Positions 18,685 to 27,185 are shown, counted from the stretch's first letter. The stretch is DNA of 64,000 nucleotides from Cognatundibacterium crateris (GCF_010078235.1 NZ_JAABOS010000003.1:124001-188000); one strand, 5' to 3'. The notes: generated from the letters alone by a model not told the origin. Numbers and translations: made by a program.

Positions 18685-18772
18685 GGATTTACGCAGCTAA
18701 ACTGGCAAGGCAGGGCGAGGAAGGCAGTATCCGATTCCAGCCAGCACGCCGCCGTGGTTTGCGTAAGCCCTG
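18685..18772. repeat. 88-bp degenerate copy of the AGGACTTACGCAAAA repeat family
   Basis: The left end reads GGATTTACGCAG and the right end TTTGCGTAAGCCCTGA, imperfect inverted ends of the element seen intact at 6730-6932. The middle is shortened and rich in CCAGC. It lies just upstream of the Ig-like lipoprotein gene and may overlap its leader. Confidence 0.5.
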
Positions 18773-18804
18773 ACATGTCATCTTGCAACCTCCCCGGAGC
18801 CAGC

Positions 18805-20208
18805 GTGAACCCTTCCTTCCGTCTTGCCAGTATCGCCTTCTCTACGCTCAGCGCAGTAACACTGTGTGCCTGCGGTGGCAGTAGCAGTTCCAGTAGTTCC
18901 AACACAGCGCCCAACAGTGCCGTCAGTGTGAATGTGCCGGTACCGGCCACCGTGTCTGTCGGTGACCCGTTGACCTTTACTGGCAAGGCCTCCAGCAGCG
19001 CCGGTGCCATCACTAACTTGTTCTGGCAAATCGAAACCCTGACGCTGGGCGCTGATTCAGTGACCGCAGTCAGCAATGCGGATTGCAAAACCGTGACCAC
19101 CGACAGCAGCGGCACCAATTGCGTCCTGAGTCTCACGCCACCGGCTAAGCTGAGTTCGGATGTGACTTATAAACTCAGCTTTTTCGCGGGTGACGCCAAG
19201 GGAAATCAAAGTAATAGCTTCACCACGCTCAAAGTCTTACAGGCAGCCTCCATCACCAATAATCCAGTTGCTAAAGTCGGTGCGGATGCCACTGTGACTT
19301 CGGGTGACAAAGTCAGCCTGAGCTGTAGCGGCAGCGGCGGTACCCCTGCCAGCAGCGGCAATGCCTATGCCTATCAATGGGTGGTCAGTGATGCCGCCGG
19401 TCTGACCTTGAGCCTGACCAATCCTGCTACGGCAGCAGCCAGCTTAGTCGCGCCGGTGGTGACGCAGAGCACCACGGTGAAACTGCAATGCCGCGTCACC
19501 GATGACAAGCAGCGTACCGGCACAGCCATTCAGAGCATTACCATCAACCCTGTCGTCAAACCCACCGTAGTTCCCATCTCAACCAGCGGCGGCAATGTGC
19601 AGCCGGGTGCCAGCGCCAGTCTGGATGGCAGCAAATCCACCATGTACGATGTCAATGGCAAGGAAGTGACTGGCCAGGCGATGTATTTCCTGTGGCAGTA
19701 CAAATCCGGCCCGGCCGGTGCTACGCCGCTGACCATTTACAATGGCGGCACCAGTGTCGCCAGCGTGGTGTTTCCGGCCGTAGTGACGACCCCGACTTCC
19801 TACACCTTCACGCTGAACGTATCGACCGCGCCTATCTCCACCGATGGCAGTTCGGCTGACCCGGTCAAACAACGTGATGTAGCTTTCTTTGTCAGCGCCC
19901 TGCCCGCTATCAGCGTAACTTCCTACAATCTGGTGCAGTCCGTCAATAGCGGTGCCAGTGTGCAGCTGAAAGCAGAAACACCATCCAATACCAATTCGAC
20001 GGTGCCGATTTATTTTGGCTGGACCCAGATCAGCGGCCCAGCGGTGGCGCTGGCCGGTTCCGGATCGCAGATCGCGGGCTTTTTTGCACCAACGGTGACG
20101 GTGCCGACTACGCTGCAATTCCGTGTCTCAGCCGGTTATTATCCGGTGACGGTAGCCAACCCGGGTACCGCCAGTGCGGATCTGATTGTGCAGGTGTTAC
20201 CGAAGTAA
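18805..20208 (+). CDS. lipoprotein with Ig/PKD-like repeats
   Basis: About 467 residues from a GTG start with GGAG upstream; an ATG at 18775 is an in-frame alternative. A lipoprotein signal ends at L-C-A-C, followed by a GG(S)7 spacer. The rest is all-beta, Ser/Thr/Ala-rich and repetitive, with three to four domains. Each opens with a P-x-V-x-V-G-D/G-x-V/S-L pattern and has a central W or Y (FWQIET, YQWVVSD, FLWQYKSGP, YFGWTQISGP), typical of PKD/Ig-like folds. The WxxxSGP motif occurs twice. Probably an outer-membrane surface or periplasmic adhesion or binding protein. Specific function unknown. Confidence 0.75.
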   Translation: MNPSFRLASIAFSTLSAVTLCACGGSSSSSSSNTAPNSAVSVNVPVPATVSVGDPLTFTGKASSSAGAITNLFWQIETLTLGADSVTAVSNADCKTVTTDSSGTNCVLSLTPPAKLSSDVTYKLSFFAGDAKGNQSNSFTTLKVLQAASITNNPVAKVGADATVTSGDKVSLSCSGSGGTPASSGNAYAYQWVVSDAAGLTLSLTNPATAAASLVAPVVTQSTTVKLQCRVTDDKQRTGTAIQSITINPVVKPTVVPISTSGGNVQPGASASLDGSKSTMYDVNGKEVTGQAMYFLWQYKSGPAGATPLTIYNGGTSVASVVFPAVVTTPTSYTFTLNVSTAPISTDGSSADPVKQRDVAFFVSALPAISVTSYNLVQSVNSGASVQLKAETPSNTNSTVPIYFGWTQISGPAVALAGSGSQIAGFFAPTVTVPTTLQFRVSAGYYPVTVANPGTASADLIVQVLPK

Positions 20209-20233
20209 GTCCTTGTAGTAAAAAGCACTCGAT

Positions 20234-20542
20234 AAAAAAACAGCAGGCAGCCTAGGGCCTGTTAACATTTAAATTCCGTGTGCGAAAGGGGTAAAACAGT
20301 TGCAGGGCTAGGCGCATCCCGCGCAGCAGTGTGATCACTGTAAGCGGGATGCAACAACGCCATGCGGCTGTTTTACCCCTTTCCCTTTGGGTTCAAACCA
20401 AAACGCGTGCTGGACTGCGTTGCGCGTCTTGTCAGGGGCACCAGCCCTGACGGCGACACACGCCTTGCCAGCCCACGTTTTGGTTTGAACGCATCTCGGA
20501 ATTTAAATGTTAACAGGCCCTAAAAGCTGCCCGCTGTTTTTT
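20234..20542. terminator. bidirectional terminator hairpin apparently split by a repeat insertion
   Basis: The left arm AAAAAAACAGCAGGCAGC (20234-20251) and right arm GCTGCCCGCTGTTTTTT (20526-20542) are complementary apart from one mismatch, with A-run and T-run on the outer sides. Together they would form a classic two-way terminator between the convergent lipoprotein and DUF2721 genes. The 270-bp repeat element sits exactly where the loop would be. Confidence 0.6.
20253..20522. repeat. 270-bp palindromic element, copy A of the AGGGCCTGTTAAC family
   Basis: Terminal inverted repeats TAGGGCCTGTTAACATTTAA and complement enclose two long imperfect palindromes. The first pairs GAAAGGGGTAAAACAG with CTGTTTTACCCCTTTC around an inner GCATCCCGC/GCGGGATGC stem. 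The second pairs GTTCAAACCAAAACG with CGTTTTGGTTTGAAC around GTCAGGG/CCCTGAC. No reading frame of note. It is nearly identical to the copy at 32305-32573. Both lie between convergent genes. TA occurs at each outer boundary. Confidence 0.8.
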
Positions 20543-20554
20543 ATGCTGCGGCGA

Positions 20555-21022
20555 TCAGGATTGACGTGACAGACGGCGGATTTTATCGCGCTGATGCTGG
20601 CGCGACAGGGTTTTGGTGGCGACAAAAATCTCGCGCATGAAATAAATAAAACTGCCGATCAGCGAAAAAATCCCGCCTACGAATAAAGCTGCAATCCACT
20701 TATCCAGCGCCAGTCCGGTCGCATCACCGGTGAACAACAAGGCGATCACCAGACAGACCAGCAGGCCGGTGGTGGTGCTCAGGGTAATCGCACGGTTGAT
20801 CAGGTGGGAGCGCTGGTATAACTCTTCCAGTTCGGTTTCCAGATCTTCGGTGTGGTCAGGATTTTTTTGCAGTAATTCTTCCACCACCCTGGCGCGGTCA
20901 ATGATGCGCGCCAGGCGGCTGGTCAATACGCCCAATTTGGTGCCCACACCGGTCAGCAGGAAAACCGGCGCAATCGCCAGCTGAATAATATGGCTGACAT
21001 CACCAAGTTGCAGATTGATCAT
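20555..21022 (-). CDS. DUF2721-family membrane protein
   Basis: About 155 residues with three predicted membrane helices (near residues 8-28, 75-98 and 105-128) separated by a charged, helical segment (LTSRLARIIDRARVVEELLQ), the typical DUF2721 pattern. The function of the family is unknown. The start may be the ATG at 21022 or a GTG two codons upstream; GGATAGG serves either. It is convergent with the Ig-like lipoprotein and separated from it by the split terminator and repeat copy A. Confidence 0.8.
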   Translation of the reverse strand: MINLQLGDVSHIIQLAIAPVFLLTGVGTKLGVLTSRLARIIDRARVVEELLQKNPDHTEDLETELEELYQRSHLINRAITLSTTTGLLVCLVIALLFTGDATGLALDKWIAALFVGGIFSLIGSFIYFMREIFVATKTLSRQHQRDKIRRLSRQS

Positions 21023-21058
21023 AAACACCTATCCTTTCTTTCTTGTATAGTGCCTGCC

Positions 21059-21109
21059 TAGGGTCTGTTAACACTTAAATTTCTCGCAATTTAAATGTTA
21101 ACAAGCCCT
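21059..21109. repeat. 51-bp end-only derivative of the AGGGCCTGTTAAC family (copy C)
   Basis: TAGGGTCTGTTAACACTTAA is joined almost directly to TTAAATGTTAACAAGCCCT, that is, both ends of the larger element with nearly all the middle missing. It forms a near-perfect hairpin in the divergent gap between the DUF2721 gene and ygiD. Confidence 0.75.
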
Positions 21110-21161
21110 GGACCGCAGTTTGTAATTTGATCTGCATCTTAACGCAATTCAGGAGAAATGG

Positions 21162-21965
21162 ATGTCCGTTCCATCCCGTATGCCCGTCATGTTTATCGGT
21201 CATGGCAGCCCGATGAATGCACTCGAGCACAATCGTTTTACCGCCAGCTGGCAGGCCTTGGGCCAGCGCTTTCCGGCACCGCGTGCCATTCTGATGATTT
21301 CTGCGCACTGGATGACGCAGGGGCTGGCGCTGACGGCGATGGCAGAACCGCGCACTATCCATGATTTTGGTGGCTTCCCGGCCGAGTTATTCGCGGCCCG
21401 CTATCCGGCACCGGGTGATCCGCTGCTGGCGCAGCAGATCGCTGAACAGTTAGCACCGTTTGTCGCACCAGCGGCAGTAACGTTGGATCAGGATTGGGGA
21501 CTGGATCACGGTGCCTGGTCGGTGCTGCTGCCCATGTATCCGGCGGCGCAAATCCCAGTGCTGCAACTGAGTCTGGATATGACACAGCCAGCGGCCTGGC
21601 ATTTCGCACTCGGCAAACAACTGGCTGCTTTACGCGATCAGGGCGTACTGCTGATGGGTAGCGGCAATGTGGTGCACAATCTGGGCCGGCTGGTGAGGCA
21701 GGACGCCGGATATGACTGGGCGCAGCAGTTTGAAAACACGGCAGAGCAGGCGATATTGCGGCGCGACTGGGATGCGCTGATCCATTACGAACAGCATGGC
21801 AATCCGGCCTTGTGGTCGATACCGACCAGCGAGCATTACCTGCCTTTGCTTAGCATACTCGGTGCAGTCGCTGACGACGATGCGCTGGAGATCATCAATC
21901 AGGGCGTCACGATGGGCGCGATCAGCATGTTGTCGCTGATCGCAGTCACTGCAGCGGCAGACTGA
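21162..21965 (+). CDS. ygiD: 4,5-DOPA-dioxygenase-type extradiol ring-cleavage enzyme (YgiD family)
   Basis: A 267-residue protein of the LigB-like extradiol dioxygenase superfamily, closest in pattern to YgiD/DODA. Visible metal and active-site regions: FIGHGSPMNALE near the start, ILMISAHWMT, DHGAWSVLLPMYP, and the LLMGSGNVVHNLG stretch near residues 165-177. These supply the His/Glu ligands for the non-haem iron or zinc in the family. AGGAG precedes the ATG. It overlaps the convergent kinase gene by 20 bases at the 3' end. The physiological aromatic substrate is unknown. Confidence 0.9.
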   Translation: MSVPSRMPVMFIGHGSPMNALEHNRFTASWQALGQRFPAPRAILMISAHWMTQGLALTAMAEPRTIHDFGGFPAELFAARYPAPGDPLLAQQIAEQLAPFVAPAAVTLDQDWGLDHGAWSVLLPMYPAAQIPVLQLSLDMTQPAAWHFALGKQLAALRDQGVLLMGSGNVVHNLGRLVRQDAGYDWAQQFENTAEQAILRRDWDALIHYEQHGNPALWSIPTSEHYLPLLSILGAVADDDALEIINQGVTMGAISMLSLIAVTAAAD

Positions 21966-23298
21966 GCCTGACTTCCAGCCCCTGCGGCGACAGATTGCGT
22001 AACTGTACTGTGCCCTGATGTTGTTGCGCGATATTCTGGGCGATGGTCATGCCCAGACCGGTGCCACCGGAATCGCGCGAGCGCGAAGTCTCCATGCGGA
22101 AGAAAGGCTCAAACACCTGCTGCTGGTAATCTTCCGGTATGCCGGGGCCGCCATCCCGGATCAGCACGTGCACCCTACGTGCCATATGCTGGCTCTGAAG
22201 CTGACTGTCTTCCAGGCTGACCTCTGCGTATTGACCATATTTCACAGCATTGTCGATCAGATTGGTCAGACAACGGCGTAAAGCCTGTGGCCTGGCCAGC
22301 ACGATATAACCGGGCTTGCCATTGAAGCGCACATCCTGCCCGGCATCCGTCGCATCGGTGCACACACTGTCTAGCAGCGAATGCAGATCCAGCACGCTGC
22401 GCTGTTCCTGGCTATCCATACTGCGCGCCAGATCCAGACCTTCCCGTATCATCATCTGCATCGCCGAAAGATCGCCGATCAGACGGTCTTTTAAATCTGC
22501 ATCCTGCACTTTTTCCAAACGCAAGCGTAAGCGAGTGAGCGGCGTTTGCAAATCATGGGTGATCGCGGCCAGCATATGGGTGCGCTGTGCAATGTGTTGG
22601 CGTATCTGCGCCTGCATCGCATTAAACGCACGTGTGGCCTGGCGGATTTCGCTACTGCCCTGCTCATTCAGAGCGGGACGATTAATATCCTGACCCAAAG
22701 CACTGGCGGCGGCGGCCATTTGCTGTAAAGGGCGCATGGTCATACGTGCGATCAGATAGGCCAAAATGCCGATGCTGATAATCAGGATAATCACATACTG
22801 GATAAAGTCTTGCCGCACCGGTGGCGCCGGGGTACGCGGCGGCATCACCACCAGCTTCAGGGTAGTGCCGTCATTGAGCGTGATGCCCAGTGCTTCACAT
22901 TGCAGGCGGCGCTTTTGTTTGTCGCGCAAATCGTAGGGGCAGGATTCTTCGGACGCTTCAGCCAGGGAAAATACCGTAAAGTTCTTACCCAGGCGTTCGC
23001 TGACGGTGCGCGCGTATTCTGTGCGCGGCAAACCGCTGCTGCTGCCGGTTGTCAGCTTGGTGACCTGCAAACCCAGTCGTGGTGCGGTCGCCAGAAACTG
23101 GGCGCGGCTCTGGGTCGGCAGCACATCAAGCGCACGCACCAGTTGTTCGACCCGGTCGATAGAATGCGTTTCGCGGAACTGGCTCAGGGTTTTTTCACGT
23201 TCGCCCAGCGCCAGCCAGCTGGTCACGCCAGCCGTTACCATCACGCCTAGCAGGAGCAGGGCAAACACCCGCCCCCACATCGACGCCAGGATGTTCAT
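21946..23298 (-). CDS. EnvZ-like sensor histidine kinase
   Basis: A 450-residue kinase: transmembrane helix (about 7-28), periplasmic domain of about 130 residues with one Cys pair (ESCPYDLRDKQKRRLQC), second helix (about 170-188), HAMP, then the H box AAITHDLQTPLTRL, N box LTNLIDNAVKYG, and DGGPGIPE, GGTGLGMTI glycine loops. It overlaps the response regulator by four bases (ATGA), so the two are co-translated. The regulator diverges from a Spy/CpxP-like gene, so it may sense envelope or metal stress. Confidence 0.9.
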   Translation of the reverse strand: MNILASMWGRVFALLLLGVMVTAGVTSWLALGEREKTLSQFRETHSIDRVEQLVRALDVLPTQSRAQFLATAPRLGLQVTKLTTGSSSGLPRTEYARTVSERLGKNFTVFSLAEASEESCPYDLRDKQKRRLQCEALGITLNDGTTLKLVVMPPRTPAPPVRQDFIQYVIILIISIGILAYLIARMTMRPLQQMAAAASALGQDINRPALNEQGSSEIRQATRAFNAMQAQIRQHIAQRTHMLAAITHDLQTPLTRLRLRLEKVQDADLKDRLIGDLSAMQMMIREGLDLARSMDSQEQRSVLDLHSLLDSVCTDATDAGQDVRFNGKPGYIVLARPQALRRCLTNLIDNAVKYGQYAEVSLEDSQLQSQHMARRVHVLIRDGGPGIPEDYQQQVFEPFFRMETSRSRDSGGTGLGMTIAQNIAQQHQGTVQLRNLSPQGLEVRLSLPLQ

Positions 23299-24023
23299 GC
23301 ATATTCCGTGCTGACCGTCATCGCCAGCACATAGCCGCCATTCCTGACAGTTTTGATGATTTGCGGCGAGCGTGCATCTTCACGCAGCTTTTGACGCAGA
23401 CGGCTGATCTGAATATCGATAGAGCGGTCAAACGGATCAGCATCACGACCATGTGTCATGTTCAGTAACTGGTCGCGGTTCATGACGCGATTAGGATGTT
23501 CAAGGAAGATACTCAGCATTTTGAACTCGGCGCCGGACAGTGAAATCACCGTGCCTTCCGGACTCAGCAAATGGCGTGCGGTGGTATCCAGCGCCCATTC
23601 TCCGAACACATATTTGCGCGGGCCCTGCTCATCAGGCTGATGCTGAGTATGGGTACGGCGCAAAACACTGCGTATGCGCGCCAGCAATTCACGGGGTTCA
23701 AAGGGCTTAGGCAGATAGTCATCCGCACCCATTTCCAGTCCGATAATCCGGTCCAGCGGTTCACTGCGCGCAGTCAGCATAATCACCGGTATATTGGATT
23801 TGCCACGCAGTGTACGGCACAGCGTGAGTCCATCATCACCCGGCAAATTCAGATCCAGCACGATCAGCTCAAAGTTCTGTTCTGCCAGCGCGATCCACAT
23901 GCCTTTGCCATCGGCGACCATGGTCGCCTGATAGCCATTGTCATTCAGATAGTCCGCTAACAGGCTGCGGATGTCGTGGTCGTCATCGACGATTAAAATT
24001 TTCTGTTTGGTATCCATAAGCAT
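23295..24023 (-). CDS. OmpR-family response regulator
   Basis: A 242-residue regulator with receiver domain (acidic pocket DDDHD, phospho-acceptor in IVLDLNLPGDDG, conserved Lys in LPKPFEPRELLARI). A winged helix follows (SGAEFKMLSIFLEHPNRVMNRDQLL, IDIQISRLRQKL, VRNGGYVL). The start is either of two ATGs two codons apart; neither has a strong ribosome-binding site. It is the first gene of a two-gene operon with the EnvZ-like kinase and is transcribed away from the Spy/CpxP-like gene 292 bp away, its likely target. Confidence 0.9.
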   Translation of the reverse strand: MLMDTKQKILIVDDDHDIRSLLADYLNDNGYQATMVADGKGMWIALAEQNFELIVLDLNLPGDDGLTLCRTLRGKSNIPVIMLTARSEPLDRIIGLEMGADDYLPKPFEPRELLARIRSVLRRTHTQHQPDEQGPRKYVFGEWALDTTARHLLSPEGTVISLSGAEFKMLSIFLEHPNRVMNRDQLLNMTHGRDADPFDRSIDIQISRLRQKLREDARSPQIIKTVRNGGYVLAMTVSTEYA

Positions 24024-24315
24024 GATTATGCAGGGCTGGTGTGTTGCTATTGTAGGTGGTTTTGTATCGTCTTGTTATCATACGCGCTGAAATACATACT
24101 GTGAAACAGTGCGTCATTGCGTGTATGCTTGTACCCTTTGTTATCTGTTACACGGGGATACAAAGCCAGCCTAAATTGAAACTCCGGGCTTTAAAAAAAC
24201 AGGCAATATGCGTCCCATGCAATCCAGCGTGAACCCGGAATTGCGGAACAAATGGAACTCACACCAGAAAGCCAGCCAACGCCAGTGTTTTTCGGTGTCT
24301 GCTAAGAGAGAGATC
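24024..24315. promoter_or_regulatory. divergent control region between the two-component operon and the Spy/CpxP-like gene
   Basis: A 292-bp gap with two direct copies of TTGTTATC (24072-24079 and 24138-24145) 66 bp apart. Each has a TGTAT/TGTAC motif a few bases upstream. These are reasonable candidates for binding of the adjacent OmpR-type regulator, but this is inference. AGAGAGA lies before the downstream ATG. Confidence 0.4.
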
Positions 24316-24864
24316 ATGAAAAGCATACATACAGTTATTACCAGCGTTTTGCTCACCTCCGGCATCGCATTGTCAGCAACAGCCAGCGCGCAGTCTGCAC
24401 CACTCCAGCCTCCACCGCCACCACCAGGCGCACATAGTCAGGAAGGCGCTCCTGGCCATCATGCGATGGATATGGCGAAATGGCAGGAAAAAATGAAGGA
24501 AAGAATGGCGAAGCGTCAGGCTGAATTGCGTGATTTGCTGAAGCTCACACCGGCGCAGGAACCAGCCTGGAAAACTTTTGTACAGGCCATGGAACCGAAA
24601 TCCATGCCGCTGCCACAAGACCCGAAAGAAATGGAGAAACTCAGCACGCCGGAACGCATGGAGCGTTCACTGGAACGCATGAAAGAGCATCAGGCCAGTT
24701 TGCAAATCCGTCTGGCGGCGTTGAAAAATTTTTATGCTGGCCTGACACCGGAACAGCAAAAACTGTTTGATGAAAATCACCACCGCATCAAAAAAGATAT
24801 GCATGACCGCATGGCAAAAGAGATGCAGCGTAAAGATGGACCGCCACCTATGCCACGTCCATAA
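24316..24864 (+). CDS. Spy/CpxP-like periplasmic LTxxQ protein
   Basis: About 182 residues with a signal peptide (MKSIHTVITS to about residue 26, TASA) and a highly charged helical mature part. Two LTxxQ motifs mark the family: LTPAQEPAWKTF and LTPEQQKLFDENH. A Pro-rich stretch follows the signal (LQPPPPPPG), then a His/Met-rich segment (GHHAMDM), and the C terminus is Pro-rich. Spy and CpxP are periplasmic chaperone or stress-sensor proteins. The divergent EnvZ/OmpR-like pair probably controls it and may be restrained by it, as in CpxP/CpxA. The His/Met content hints at metal binding. Confidence 0.85.
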   Translation: MKSIHTVITSVLLTSGIALSATASAQSAPLQPPPPPPGAHSQEGAPGHHAMDMAKWQEKMKERMAKRQAELRDLLKLTPAQEPAWKTFVQAMEPKSMPLPQDPKEMEKLSTPERMERSLERMKEHQASLQIRLAALKNFYAGLTPEQQKLFDENHHRIKKDMHDRMAKEMQRKDGPPPMPRP

Positions 24865-24876
24865 AAAAATAAAAAA

Positions 24877-24907
24877 AAACGGGCTGTTCAGCCCGTTTTT
24901 TTTTTAT
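24877..24907. terminator. bidirectional rho-independent terminator
   Basis: A-run, ACGGGCTG-TT-CAGCCCGT stem, then ten T residues. It serves both the Spy/CpxP-like gene and the convergent GGDEF-EAL gene. Confidence 0.92.
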
Positions 24908-24953
24908 TTTGCGCTGTATAAGCCGTGCAGTAGCGGTGTCAGGCTGGTCTGGC

Positions 24954-27185
24954 CTAGGCCGACCTTACCTGCTGTTGTGCCACCCAGGCGATCAGATCGT
25001 CTTCCAGCATGGGGCGGCCTATGAAAAAGCCTTGTCCCTCGTGACAACCCATCGCCTTGAGTTTATCCCAGTGTTGCTGGGTCTCTATACCTTCGGCAAT
25101 CACAGCCAGACCGAGTTTACGACCAAGCTGGGTAATCAGCTCCGCTATCCTGGGGCCGCCCGGTGTATCAATCTGGTTCACAAAAGCGCGGTCAATTTTG
25201 AGTCTGTCTACCGGTAGTTTATCCAGATAACTGAGCGAGGAAAATCCGGTACCGAAATCATCAATCGCAATCTGTATGCCCATTTCTTTGAGCGCATGTA
25301 AATGCTCTTCAAAGATAGCCGTACCGTCGACGGTCACAGATTCCGTGATTTCCAGTTCCAGATGATGTGGATTCAGGCCGCTGTCGTCTAATGCCTTTCT
25401 GACATTTTGTATGAAATCTGCCTGACGGAACTGTACCACCGAGACATTGACCGCTATGCGTGCCGGTGCGATGCCGGCTTTTTGCAGTCTGACCATGTAA
25501 AAGCAGGCAGTGCGTAATACCCAGGCGCCGAGACTGACGATCAGACCGGAATATTCGGCCAGCGGAATAAAGTCGACCGGCGGTATCATCTCGCCCTCAT
25601 CGGTGCGCCAGCGTATCAGCGCTTCCATACCGATGAAGCGGCCGCTTTCCAGCTCGATTTGTGGCTGATACATCAGGAACAGCCGTTCTGAGTCAAATGC
25701 ACGGTGCAGGTTCTGCATGAGCGTGGCACGTTCCCGTATCTCTATACCCATTTTGCGGGTGAACACAGTAAAGCTGCCACGTTGCATAGTCTTGCTGCGT
25801 TTTAAGGCGATGCTTGCATCCTTCAGTGCCTCGGCACCATCACCCTCATACCCATCCAGCGCGACCATGCCGATAGAACAGGACACAGAATGCGCCGTGT
25901 CATTGATCAGGTAGGGAGTGCTAAACAATTGCTTCAGTTGTTCAGGCGGCAGCTGATCTTCATTGCCGAGCAGACCAAACACATCGCCTGAAATCCGCGC
26001 AATAAAGACTTCATCACCGAGTGCTTTACCCAGCCGGTCCGCTACAGCCTGTAATAAGAGGTCGCCATAATGATGGCCGAGTACGTCATTAATTTCAGCG
26101 AAATCATCAATGTCGACCAAGGCCACCATCTGATGTGTCGTCTGGTTGCTGCGGCTGCTGTCGATTTGACCGATAAAGCGCAGCCGGTTAGGCAAGCTCA
26201 GTAACTGATCCCGGTAGGCGTGATTTTTAAGCTGATTCACCAGCGTCAGATTATCCAGACAGACGCCCAGATTCGAGCAAAATACTTCCAGCAGATTACG
26301 GTTGATTTCGCTGAGTGCAAACGGCAAATCGATATAGGCTGCCAACGGACGGTTGCCGCGTCCGGCGAAATACAGCGTCATATTTCTTTCGCTGAATAAG
26401 GGCTCTCTGTGGGTCAGCACATATTTGAGTGCATCGCGTATTTCAGGGTTGCGGATATCTTCAATCGCACAATTCATCAGCTTGCTGTACTGACCGGCGG
26501 AGGCGATCACATTGAATTGCTGACTGGGATTATCGTCGCAGGCATCGCCCTGCGCGCATAGCACACCTTCCGGCGGTACACCACAGAGCGCCGCAATCTG
26601 GGTAATGACACCGGCGGCAAAGGCTTGTATGCCATGATCAAAGGTGAAGGAGGCGCTCGATTCTATGATCTGATGCAAACCCTTGCGGCTGGTGTCTATG
26701 GTCCGTATCTGTTCATAGGAGCGTATTGCAGCCGTCAGCGAGGTCAGCAATTTTTTGCGGGTCAGCTCGCTTTTGGTTTTGTAGTCATTGATATCAAAGT
26801 CGCGGATCGCATCTTCTTCCGGCGCATAACCTGGCTGTCCGGTACGCAGGATGATGCGGGTATCGTGCCATTTGAGTTCATCGCGGATATAACTGACCAG
26901 CTCCAGACCCGCATGTTCGGTTTCCATCACCACATCGAGCAGGATGACAGCGATATCGGACTGGGTAGAAAAAACCTGGCGGGTCTCGTCTTTGGAGTAA
27001 GTGTGGATGAATTCCAGAGGCCGGTTCAGTATCAGCGCATGTTGTAAGGCAAAGCAGGTCGTTTTGTGGACATCATCATCGTCGTCCACAATGGCGATTT
27101 TCCAGCTGCGCCCGGTTTGAGATGGCGGCACCAGGTCGCCACTATCTTCTTCTATGAACAGCGCATCATCATCCAGATCAGACAT
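24954..27185 (-). CDS. REC-DUF3369-GGDEF-EAL c-di-GMP signalling protein
   Basis: About 743 residues starting MSDLDDDALF, with GGAG upstream. Order: receiver domain (about 30-150, IAIVDDDDDVHK and VILLDVVMETEHAG with the phospho-acceptor), DUF3369 sensor (about 170-320), GGDEF (about 330-470), EAL (about 490-735). The GGDEF motif is degenerate (SGDVF), so cyclase activity is unlikely. The EAL domain keeps GMEALIRW, ELEITESV, AIDDFGTGFSSL and an Ala-Glu-Gly-Ile-Glu stretch, indicating an active c-di-GMP phosphodiesterase. REC-DUF3369 proteins usually receive phosphate from hybrid kinases; none is adjacent here. Confidence 0.92.
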   Translation of the reverse strand: MSDLDDDALFIEEDSGDLVPPSQTGRSWKIAIVDDDDDVHKTTCFALQHALILNRPLEFIHTYSKDETRQVFSTQSDIAVILLDVVMETEHAGLELVSYIRDELKWHDTRIILRTGQPGYAPEEDAIRDFDINDYKTKSELTRKKLLTSLTAAIRSYEQIRTIDTSRKGLHQIIESSASFTFDHGIQAFAAGVITQIAALCGVPPEGVLCAQGDACDDNPSQQFNVIASAGQYSKLMNCAIEDIRNPEIRDALKYVLTHREPLFSERNMTLYFAGRGNRPLAAYIDLPFALSEINRNLLEVFCSNLGVCLDNLTLVNQLKNHAYRDQLLSLPNRLRFIGQIDSSRSNQTTHQMVALVDIDDFAEINDVLGHHYGDLLLQAVADRLGKALGDEVFIARISGDVFGLLGNEDQLPPEQLKQLFSTPYLINDTAHSVSCSIGMVALDGYEGDGAEALKDASIALKRSKTMQRGSFTVFTRKMGIEIRERATLMQNLHRAFDSERLFLMYQPQIELESGRFIGMEALIRWRTDEGEMIPPVDFIPLAEYSGLIVSLGAWVLRTACFYMVRLQKAGIAPARIAVNVSVVQFRQADFIQNVRKALDDSGLNPHHLELEITESVTVDGTAIFEEHLHALKEMGIQIAIDDFGTGFSSLSYLDKLPVDRLKIDRAFVNQIDTPGGPRIAELITQLGRKLGLAVIAEGIETQQHWDKLKAMGCHEGQGFFIGRPMLEDDLIAWVAQQQVRSA

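Noticed and set aside
20253-20522. Repeat element as an integron attC site or tRNA-like structure.
   Set aside because: It lacks attC core sites (GTTRRRY) and integrase nearby, and no tRNA anticodon arm fits; matched ends and a second copy favour a MITE-like element.
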